Origin: Tupaia tana
Lineage: Eukaryota; Chordata; Mammalia; Scandentia; Tupaiidae
Direction: 5' to 3'
DNA: 64,000 bases
Assembly (NCBI GenBank): GCA_026018925.1
Contig: JAKSZU010000029.1
Location: 11,073,378 to 11,137,377, forward strand
The stretch's first letter is position 1; each line of letters opens with the position of its first letter. A program made the translations under genes and the position numbers. Positions 55,741 through 64,000 of this stretch are shown here, piece by piece. The notes below the pieces were generated by a model. The model was not told the DNA's origin and did no database searches. It saw nothing but the letters and a program-made list of their open reading frames with translations.

Positions 55741-56037
55741 CTCGCCATCTCCCATTCACCCGCCCGGTCAAAGACAGAAAGGACGGCGACCTCGGCCTTC
55801 TGGCACCACCAGCCCATGTCGGCACCGAGCGCAGGAAAGACCCTGCGCCAGAGAGGCAGCGGGGGCCGGGCTGACCGGGCCCCCACATGCGGAGAGTAGA
55901 GGGGAGTCCCCCCGCCCCCGGGTGCCCCCGGGCGGGGGGCATGGGCGCTGCGAGCACGCCGCGGCCGCCTCCGCTGCCGCGGTCGCCGCGGGCTGCCGCC
56001 CCCGGGCGGGGGGGCGCGGGCGTCGCGAGCACGCCCT
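55741..56037 (-). promoter_or_regulatory. CpG-rich 5' module of the composite element
   Basis: Non-repetitive GC-rich leader with long G/C runs (CCCCCGCCCCCGGGTGCCC, GCGGCCGCCTCCGCTGCCGC) next to the presumed 5' end; a likely promoter region by position. The origin of this sequence is unknown to me. Confidence 0.55.
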
Positions 56038-56195
56038 TCCATTCTCCTCTTGAGATCTTGGGCACACACGCACATGCGCCCGGTGTGAGTTTTAAGTCAC
56101 TGGGTCCGGGACTTGAACCGCAGTTGACTACATGGGAGTCCAGTGATATAGCCATTACGCTAACTGCTGGTCCCAAGAATTGAGGGTCTTTACAT

Positions 56196-56567
56196 TTTAA
56201 TGTTTTTTAACTTGGAGAGATATTTGCTATAGGGCATGTGTGCTTTCCAGAAAGACAGAGAGAGACAGAGAGACAGAAAGCAAGAAAACACCCCCCTAAG
56301 GAGGATGGCTATGCCACAATTCCATCTCCTCCCTCCTCCTCTCGGGATCTTGAGCACACACACACACACACACACATGCCCAGTGAGAAAACTGCCCCCT
56401 AGGGAGGATGGCTATGCCATGATCCCTTTGCCTCCATTCTTCTCTTGGGATCTTGGGCACACAAACACATGACTGGAGTGAGTTTGATGACACTGGGTCC
56501 AGGACTCAAACCATGTCTGGCAATATGAGAATTCAGCAACTTAACTGCTATGCTAGCTGCTTCTCCC
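56196..56567 (-). repeat. Long tRNA-SINE with duplicated body segment
   Basis: The C/G tract and GGAGGATGGCTATGCCA occur twice (56,300 and 56,405), with a (CA)n run at 56,355-56,374. Confidence 0.87.
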
Positions 56568-56574
56568 AGAGGGT

Positions 56575-57607
56575 GTTCTTACTTTAATTTTTTATACAGG
56601 TGTATTTTTGCATGATTGTGTATTTACAAAAAGATTGAGACCAGCGTCTTACTTGTAAATGAACCCTTGCAACAATATTTCATGAAGTATACAATACTCA
56701 GGATCTTCTTTTCTGCTGGATATTCAAAGAAGAAAATATACTTTATTTGATACATCAAAATGGGGTTACAAAACATCGTTCTCTATCATTATTGTGTTCT
56801 AGTGAAGTTAAATATATTTGTGGCTCTCATAGCTTTTGAGTTTTACTATTGGAAAATATCTGCTCAAGTTTTGGGCTGTAATGTTTGAGTATGATTATTT
56901 TTATTATTTTTGTCATATTCTTTCAATAAAGAATTGCACTTTTTACATCAACTTTGCTAAATATTATTAGAGCATTCTATGTATGTTTATTTAGGGTATG
57001 TGTGTCAGTTTACAGATAAAATCTGTTGAAATATATCAGCTGCTCATACTGTACACCCAGTCTACTCCCAATTTATATTAACCTTGAAAATTCATCTTCA
57101 TCATCAGTAGATAAAGAACTTCTCAGCATATTTTCATCTTATTTTACACATCCGTATTCCTTAGTGCTACCTTTGTACCTTAGGCAATTAGATTTCTTTA
57201 TATTTTTTACCTTTATTTTAGTTTTCAATTTTATTTATACCTATCAAATAAAACCAATATTTGAGGGTATAATGTAGAGTTATGATATGTGAATAGATAA
57301 TCCTAATGAATAATTAATAAAGTCAATTAACATATCAATTTCCTTACATGCTTCTCTTTTTCCTATAAGAATATTTAAATGCTACTATTTCAGTAAATTT
57401 GAAATATGCAGTACATTATCAATTGCAGTGATGCTGCAACTTAATCTTCTTGTCTAACTGAAGTTTATATCCTTTGTCTAACATCTCCCTTTCCCCAAGC
57501 CCCATACCTCACCACCAGTCTATGGTAACCATCTTTCTACTCTCTACTTCTTTTTGTGTTTGACGTTTAGCGTCTACATATAATTGAGATTATACACATC
57601 CCTTTTC
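56575..57607 (+). other. Array unit block, non-coding
   Basis: Counterpart of 27,545-28,670, 36,235-36,810 and 45,440-46,530. No conserved frame. Confidence 0.8.
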
Positions 57608-57775
57608 TTTTCTTTTAATTTAATTTATTCATTCATTTATTTTAATTCGACAGAGAGAGAGATACAAAGAGAGGAAGGGAAAGAGAGAAAGCAAGCCACC
57701 AGGCCCAGGACCTGAACTGTGGTCAGCCATGTGGAAGTGTCCAGCACCCCAACCACCACGCCACCTGCTGGTCCC
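57608..57775 (-). repeat. Short-form tRNA-SINE
   Basis: Inserted at a site that is empty at 63,350. Confidence 0.88.
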
Positions 57776-59052
57776 CCACACATTAGAGACTTTCTTTGTA
57801 CTCCTACATCCTTTTGACAAGCATGAATTTATTGATATTTATATGGCATGAAGTGGTAATGTTACTTAGTTCTCCCTACCCAATGTACATATAGTCAACT
57901 ATAGCTGATAAAGATAAATTTTCATATGCCCATGACTTGTCACTTTAGATATACAATGCCCTTGGAAGCTAAGATTGAGAACAGGGATAGAAAACAGTCC
58001 ACTTGTTGCTCTGATGTAGATTGCATTAGTAAAATATACAGTGATGTTGACACCTCATGTCATATATTTGTGTATACTTTCTTGGGTGTGCCGGCTCAAA
58101 ATTACATATCCTTAGACAATGTGCTTTGCTTCATTTCATCCCAGATGCATAAAATCAGGAATGGCAACACCCCCAGGAAGTGGCCTTTCTCAAGGCAATG
58201 AGTCTCTCCCATGTACAAAAAGACACTGACACTCCCCACCCCCAAACCTCAAGCCTTGCAAATGGGTGTGCCTCACAGTTCCCTCGCTGTTCCTCAAAGG
58301 TCCTAAGGATTTAATAGAAAAAAGTCTTTCCAGGTTCCTTTGTGACAGAAAGCTGGACCTGACCAGTTTGGACGATTGGGTGGAAACCAAATATGGAGCT
58401 GCCAGCATCATGTCCAGTGCATGTCCCCTGCCTGTCTGTTCTTAGTAGTTCCTTAGATGTGAGTCAAATTCCATCCCCTTCCCCACGAGACACATGGAAA
58501 TATCAGAACATTGTCCTTCTATACAGAATTACAAAGCACTCACGTGAACCATAATTTGTTAGACTGGACGAACACGGACTAAAACAAAGTGAACATAAAC
58601 ATAACAAAACCCATTGTGGACTAGGGTGTGCAGAAGTATGCAAGAGAGAAAGAAGATGTTCTGGAAAAAATGCAAATGGGATTAGCTGGTTTCTAATTCA
58701 ATTGCTCTGCATGGACTGATTTCACGTCCAACATCTCAGGAGACAAGGAGTGTCCAACTGGCGTACCCAAAACAAGCAATCCTCTTACTCTGGGCTGACA
58801 CATCCCCTGACTCTGCCCCTTCCGAAATTATATCATGGAATGTCAGCCCAGGAGCTGACATTCACAGAGCAGGTTCCAGTTGAGCAAGTCACATAGGCAT
58901 AGCTCGGATAGAAAACTCTGGGTATGACCAACTTAAGGCTGTCTCCTGTTTCTTGAGAAGAAAAGAATCGAGGCGTACACTTCTATTTATTTGCCTGCAA
59001 TAGGCCATCGACTGGGGTGTGAGTAAGCTGAGAAGCCCAGTCAACCTTCATC

Positions 59053-59625
59053 ATGTACGGTTTTCAGCGGCCAAGGAGCCCCAGCGATTTCCTGGTAGAC
59101 CCCATGGATGGAAAAGCAGGCAATGGCAGGTGTGCTGGGGGAGTATGTGCTCAGGAGGCTAAAAGGAGGACCTGTCTGTGCATGGTGTGTAGGTGGATGA
59201 GTTAGGGAGGGCTAAGGTGAGAGGAGACGCCTTGTCCTTTGCTTAGACTTTCGTTTGAGGGAAATGTGGAAACACTGAAACACACTGTGATACCTACACC
59301 TAAGGGGTTTTCAAAACCTCATCACCCCAGAGACTCAGGGTCAAAGTCAATTTTTGTCTTCTTCTCCTCATGAAAGCGGTCTGACTGGGGGCAGCAGCTG
59401 GCATAATGGCTATGTCACTGGACTCCTATGTAGTCAGCTACCATTCAAGTCCCGGACCCGGTGACTTAAACTCATGCCAGGCGTGTGTGCATGCATGCCT
59501 AAGATCCACAGAGAATGGAGGAGAAGGGATTTTGGTGTGGCCATCCCCAATTGCGGGGGGGTTACTTCTCGCTTTCTGTCTCTCTCTGTCTTTCTGGTGA
59601 GCAAACGTGCCCTATAGCAAACGCC

Positions 59626-59665
<40 letters not shown>

Positions 59666-60016
59666 CGGTCTGACTGGGTGTTTCTCTGTCTTTCAGGTCA
59701 AATTACCCATCCAATGCTATGAAACATTGTAAAGCAGAGCAAGTGCGTGAAACATGTGAGGTGCTTTCTCTTCTACTGTGCTTAGTATTATCCTGGGGAA
59801 CCAGGGTCATTTGAAATCATGACCAAAGGACATGATTTCTTTCCAAAGTCTGGGGTTTCCTTGTGACAGCAATGAGCAGGTATTCTGGACATTCTCCAGG
59901 TCAAACTTTCCTACTGAATGGGATTTGCTTGACTGGGACATTCACCTGTATTCCCTGCTGTCTCCACAGGTGTGGAATCAGACAGGCTGCACAGACCTCC
60001 AGATTCTGATTCTCAG
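59053..60016 (+). pseudogene. PRR23-like: PRR23-like copy 2: exons 1-3 kept, exon 4 lost
   Basis: Exon 1 (59,053-59,129) reads MYGFQRPRSPSDFLVDPMDG. Exon 2 (59,697-59,755) reads SNYPSNAMKHCKAEQVRET. Exon 3 (59,970-60,016) reads VESDRLHRPPDSDSQ; it is 21 nt shorter than in the intact copy but in frame. All splice sites are GT..AG. Exon 4, with the family core and C-terminus, is absent: the sequence goes from the exon 3 donor straight to what is 3' flank at about 40,200 in copy 1, a loss of about 1 kb. If exon 3 were not spliced the frame would run 33 more codons (to 60,117). The TATA box has decayed. A SINE sits in intron 1. The polyadenylation motif near 60,941 remains. Probably non-functional. 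Confidence 0.8.
59390..59661 (+). repeat. Long tRNA-SINE in intron 1 of copy 2
   Basis: Perfect 17-bp duplication AAAGCGGTCTGACTGGG at 59,373-59,389 and 59,662-59,678, and an uninterrupted A run of about 33: a recent insertion, although its B box (CATTCAAGTCC) has decayed. Confidence 0.94.
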
Positions 60017-60973
60017 GTGAGAGAACAAAATGAAAAGCCTCAGTACAGGGAGGGTGCATTGTCAATATCCAGTGACCTCAGGGATGTCAGGGCCAGGCTA
60101 GAGGCACAGGTCTTATAGATTCAATGGAAAACAAAAGCAGACAGCCCTGTTAAGGCACAACAGGTGACAGTGTTGAACAGAAGATTTCCTGGCTGGGAAC
60201 CTTAGACTATGTGGATATTCCCTTGTAGCGTCTCCAACAAGGAACATGCTAAGCCGTATGCCCTGAGTCATGCCATGGTGCCATGAGAATGGCTAAGATA
60301 AAAATGTCTGCACACATCAAAACTTTCAGAAACCATGGGGCAGCTGGAAATCTCATGCATGGCTATGGGCATGCAAAATGGTCAAGCTAGTCCGAGAATC
60401 CATCTCCTACATGCTTGATGGGAAACACACACGTCCCAACTAACCCCACTGTCCATTAGGAGATAGAGTGCTATCTAGAGAAATGGAAATCAGGTTGACA
60501 AAAACACTGATGGCAATGATGTCAGCAGCAGCTCTCTTCGTATTCCGACGAGGATTCAGGCAAACCCATATCCTAGAGGAATGACACGTGAAGCTATGTG
60601 ACTCAACGCAACCAGCGATGCAACTCTGCACCGTGAAGGACTGGAGATAGATGTTTAAAAGTGACCATCTATGTCCTGAAGGGACATTGAGTTCTTGGAA
60701 CTTTGGAATATATGTTCCCATCATGAAAATGTATGTCCTCTATGCAGGGAGTAGAACTCTTAGGAAATGTCCCAGGAAGCCCCGTACTTGTAATGAAGAT
60801 GATCTTTCAGATTGACTTCCCTTGTAACTTTGGGATGATCGCTGGACTGGGAAGCTAACAATAAGGCTTGGACCAGAAAGTCATCTGTCTGTCATGGGGT
60901 CATGGATTATATTCCTAAAGATAAGATGTATATTACCAGGGTGAAATAAAAATGCTCATAAAACTAAGTGTCA

Positions 60974-62630
60974 TCTCTTTGCATTTACCCTCTTGAGTGT
61001 GTAGGCTCAAATAAACACTTCCTTAAGTATGTTGTTCTGTTTCTGATCACCGCTGATGCACAGTCACTCATGGCCACACCCTCTTGGAGTGGTCTCTCCC
61101 AAGGAAAGGAATGTCTCCTTTCCTACAAGAGGCCGAGACTCAACCCCATCTCTCAATACCGTTTCCCCCCAGTCGCACAAAAACCTGCAATCACATGGTC
61201 ACAACTGGGTATGCTGATGTGTTTACTGACTGACCTAGGCCGTTCTGGTCCCAAAGTGTACCTCAAAATTGATAAACAATTGCTCCATTTCATCAACTCC
61301 AAGAGTCTTCCCAGGTTTCCTTTTGAGGCAGAAAATAGGAGCAGTTGAGTTTGTGGAAATGTGTAAAAAAGAGATGCATGGGTTCCATCGTTATGTCTTA
61401 TCCGTGTCCCTCTGTCTTTCTGCAGAGTATTTTCTGACACATGAGAGATGGACCCCACTTTTCCCACGAGATTCATTTTAACTCTCAGCTTATTGTCTCT
61501 ATGCAGAAGTACAGAACACCCACTGGAAGAAATGTACTTTTTTAGACCGGATGAACTGCGTTGAAAAGAAAGAGAGTACTGAGGTGAGTAGATGGCCTCA
61601 GAGGTGACGTCTCTACACTGTCCCATGGATGACCATGGTTTGAGCCCTGCAATTAGAGGCTTGAAATGTCATCTGGGCAGGTATCAGAGTGTGCCCAGGA
61701 TCCCAGGGTTAAATGGAGTCGATGGATTGGGGCGTGGCCAGTCCTCCTGTGTTGATATCTCCTTTGAGCTCTCACTTTCTGGGTGCGCCTGTCTCTCTCT
61801 CTCTGCTAAGTAGACGTGTGTGCTATGGCAAAACCTCTCCATAAAATAAAGTCTATAATAAAATGAAGGGAGTATCAGTGTAAGGTACCTCTGACTAGAC
61901 TGAGGTGTGGAGAGGCACTTAGTCGGAAAGCAGGTTCTCAGGGACAGATTTGAATGACATGATCCATCTTGTAATTTTGTGAACCCGTGTGGAGAGATAA
62001 TCAGCTCTGACTTGAAACCAAGTGTGCCATGGCAAGCCCCTTGTAGTTGGCATAGCAGGCACAAGCAATCAGCGCACATTCTGCGGTCTCATCCCTGGAT
62101 TCTGCCACTTGCCACACATCCTTTGAGGATTTCCCCAAGAGGTGGATCTGCCAGTGAAGGCTCCACCTTGGTGAGTCATGGGACCACCTGTGAAAGGACT
62201 GTCTAGTTTTGAGTAGCTTTAGGGTTGCCACCTGACTCTAATTGGCAGGGAGCTATCAGACATCCAGCTATCCTTATTGGCCTAAAGGAAGACATCTAGT
62301 GGGCTTCGGTGACTCACAGAAGCCTAGGGAACCTTCCCCACATTGGTTCTGTGGTGCTCTAGAAGCCCCAAGGATTTCTGGATCAAAAGAAGGATAGGAA
62401 TGCAGGAGATAGCAGGTGTTTTGGAGGAGTGTCTGTTCTGGGGGCAGGAAGAACAAATTGCCTGCAGGGGGCATGCAGGTGATGAGAGCTAGAAAGGAGC
62501 TGAGGTGACAGAAAACGCCCTACCCTGGGGTTAGATTCCATGACTGCTTGGAGCATTTAGGGTTTAGTGACCACTCCAGTGAGGGTGTTTTCCAAGTCTC
62601 CTCAGCCCAACAACTCAGGTTCACATTCCT
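60974..62630 (+). pseudogene. Array unit 7: decayed PRR23-like copy (gamma type)
   Basis: An exon 1 remnant at about 62,340-62,416 (GAAGCCCCAAGGATTTCTGG..GAGATAGCAG, then GTGTTTTGG) lines up with GGAGCCCCAGCAGTTTCC..GAAACAGCAG of the intact gene. The ATG is lost (CACATTGG). The unit ends in a SINE and then jumps to the next cycle, so exons 2-4 are deleted. Confidence 0.72.
61586..61862 (+). repeat. Long tRNA-SINE, old
   Basis: GGTGAGTAGATGGCCTCAGA head, body with GGGGCGTGGCCAGTCC, tail CATAAAATAAAG. Confidence 0.75.
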
Positions 62631-62635
62631 TTTCA

Positions 62636-62812
62636 TATGCGGGTGCATTTCCAAGATTCTGAGGGGAGAATGGAGGAGAGGGGACTGTGGCATGGCCATT
62701 ACCCCTGGGGGTTGTTTTCTCAATTTCTGTCTCTCTATCTGTCTTTCAGGTGAGCGCACATGCCCTACAGTAAAAACCTCTCCAAAAAAATAAATGAATA
62801 AATAAATAAATA
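62636..62812 (+). repeat. Long tRNA-SINE, head missing
   Basis: Starts in the body at GGGTGCATTTCCAAGATTCT; CT-rich segment, then an (AAAT)n tail. It marks the junction between unit 7 and the next cycle. Confidence 0.85.
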
Positions 62813-62814
62813 AA

Positions 62815-64000
62815 AAAGAGAAAGAAGAAAAAAAGAAGAGTAAAGAAGAAAAAAGGAAATTCACCTTAAGGAATTTTTCACCGAAATTCCATCTAGTTTT
62901 ACATCAGTCTTCCTGATTGCTACCTTTGTACGATGGGCAATTAAACCTCTTTTACATTTTTACCTTTCATTTAGTTTATAATTTTATTTATAACTATCAA
63001 AAACAAGTTATTTAAGGGGTATAAATGGCGAGTTATGATATATGAATAGATTATCTTAATACTTAATGAAGCCGATTAACATATCGATTCCCTCACGTGC
63101 TTCTTTTATCTGTAAGAATATGCAAATGGTCCTATTTTAGCCAATTGGAAATATGCAATACATTATCCATTGCAGTGACATTGCATCTTAATCTTCTTGC
63201 CTAACTGAAGTTTATATCCTTTGTCTAATATCTCCCTTTCTCAAAGCCCCATACCTCACCGCCAGTCTATTGTAACCATCTTTCTACTCTGGACTTATTG
63301 AGTTAGACGTTTCGCGTCTACATATCATTGAGATCACACACGTTCCTTCTTTTCAAAATGCTAAGTATCTTCTGCTCTGAGAGATTCTTTTGCACTCAAG
63401 AATATCTATACCCTTTGGAGAAGCATGAATCCATGGATATTTACATGGCATAATGTAATAACGTTACTCAGTTCTCCCTCCACAATGTGTTTGTCTCTCT
63501 CTCTATGTATATAGTCAACTCTAGCTGATAAAGATCAACTTTCATACACCCATTGCTTGTAACTTTAGATATACAGTGCCCTGGGAAGCTAAGATGGAGA
63601 ACAGGGATAGAAAGCAGTCCACCTGTTACTCTGATGTAGCCTGCATTAGTCAAATACACAGCAATGTTGACACCTGCATGTCATCTCTTTGTGTTTATTT
63701 TCTTGGGTGTGCTGGTTCAAAAATGACGTATCCTCAGGCATTTTGCTTTGCTTCGTTTCATCCCAGGTGCATCAAATCAGGAAGGGCAACACCCACAGGA
63801 AGTGGGCTTTCTCAAGGCCAGGAGTCTCTCCCAGGGAAAAACAGGCACTGACACTCCCCACCCACAAACCTCAAGCCTTGCAAATGGGTGTGCCTAACAG
63901 TTCCCTCAGTGTTCCTCCAAGGCCCTCAGGATTTCCCGGTAAGGGAGATTTCCAGGTTCCTTTGTGGCAGAAAGCTGGACCTGACCAGTTTGGACGATTG
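62815..64000 (+). other. Array unit 8: upstream part, runs off the window
   Basis: Counterpart of 57,100-58,400 and 36,740-37,790, closest to the type with an intact gene. The landmark is at 63,779-63,835. A further PRR23-like exon 1 would be expected roughly 700-800 bp beyond the window end. Confidence 0.75.

Larger units (their letters stand above)
53774..56037 (-). mobile_element. SVA-like composite non-LTR element, 2.26 kb
   Basis: Bounded by the 14-bp duplication TCCATTCTCCTCTT (53,760-53,773 and 56,038-56,051), with poly(A) at the left end. In element order on the minus strand: a CpG-rich 5' module (56,037-55,741), a GC-rich VNTR (55,740-54,785), a unique module of about 460 bp (54,780-54,320), then two LINE-1-like 3' UTR modules and poly(A). 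No coding region. Target duplications, poly(A) and the LINE-1 3' end indicate LINE-1-driven insertion. The order (GC-rich 5' end, VNTR, LINE/ERV-derived 3' end) recalls hominoid SVA and gibbon LAVA. I see no Alu or LTR part, so it would be an independent family. Confidence 0.8.
53640..56175 (-). repeat. Long tRNA-SINE split by a composite retroelement
   Basis: Parts 53,640-53,773 and 56,052-56,175 join exactly within the body at CCATTCTCCTCTT. Flanks AGAACTGAGGGTATTT / AGAATTGAGGGTCTTT are its own target duplication. Confidence 0.93.
26300..64000 (+). repeat. Tandem segmental duplication array around a PRR23-like gene
   Basis: The same series of blocks recurs head to tail. A block starting GTGTATTTTTG.ATGATT.TG lies at about 27,555, 36,250, 45,455 and 56,600. 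A block AATAATTAATGAAG lies at 28,525, 46,300 and 57,310, with a variant near 63,060. The landmark GGGCTTTCTCAAGGCAATGA or a close variant lies at about 31.2, 37.6, 41.2, 46.7, 49.9, 58.2, 61.1 and 63.8 kb. A block GGAAACATCTTGATGGAGTT lies at 33.47, 43.03, 48.93 and 51.88 kb. Period is about 8.7-11 kb. Units differ by later insertions and deletions. The array begins near 26,300 in mid-unit and runs past 64,000. Confidence 0.93.

Noticed and set aside
26300-64000. CRISPR-like or phage-like repeat system
   Set aside because: The repeats are kilobase-scale segmental duplications and SINEs in a mammalian sequence; there are no short regularly spaced repeats with spacers.

Overview
The window is nuclear DNA from a placental mammal. 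It is packed with retroposons: about 55 copies of one tRNA-derived SINE family in a long and a short form, LINE-1 pieces of several ages, solo retroviral LTRs and processed pseudogenes (YBX1, C1D, U6). The dominant SINE is neither Alu, B1 nor Tu, yet one short 7SL-derived SINE is present. By elimination within Euarchontoglires, a colugo (Dermoptera) fits best. This is inference from repeat content, not a match I could run.

Region 1 (1-26,300) is mostly gene-poor. It holds nested SINEs; an old, broken LINE-1 (about 2.1-5.2 kb) interrupted by a 5'-only YBX1 retrocopy; a 356-bp class II solo LTR (7,691-8,046); a C1D retrocopy with a full-length U6 copy directly upstream (10,969-11,554); and a CpG island (14,030-14,830) with a minus-strand promoter and first exon that looks like those of KRAB zinc-finger genes. 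At 18,622-21,389 lies a complete ORF1-only LINE (HAL1-like) with 16-bp target duplications, tandem 5' monomers and an open 333-codon ORF1.

Region 2 (26,300-64,000) is a head-to-tail segmental duplication array with a period of roughly 9 kb. A landmark upstream of each gene position occurs eight times (about 31.2, 37.6, 41.2, 46.7, 49.9, 58.2, 61.1 and 63.8 kb). One copy (38,455-39,993) is an apparently intact four-exon gene of the proline-rich PRR23 family, predicted at 276 aa. A second copy (59,053-60,016) keeps exons 1-3 but has lost exon 4. Units at 31, 47 and 50 kb lost TATA box and exon 1 to a LINE-1 insertion-deletion that was later duplicated. Units at 41 and 61 kb keep only decayed exon 1 remnants. 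The last unit runs off the window end.

Inside the array, a 2.26-kb composite retroelement (53,774-56,037) has split a SINE. It has 14-bp target duplications, a poly(A) end, a LINE-1-like 3' module, about 0.95 kb of GC-rich VNTR and a CpG-rich 5' module. The layout resembles the primate SVA/LAVA class but the parts differ. It is the best candidate here for an undescribed element family. The array also holds a 1,305-bp solo LTR (28,676-29,980) and a perfect 30-nt-arm hairpin (44,332-44,397) at the 5' end of a truncated LINE-1.
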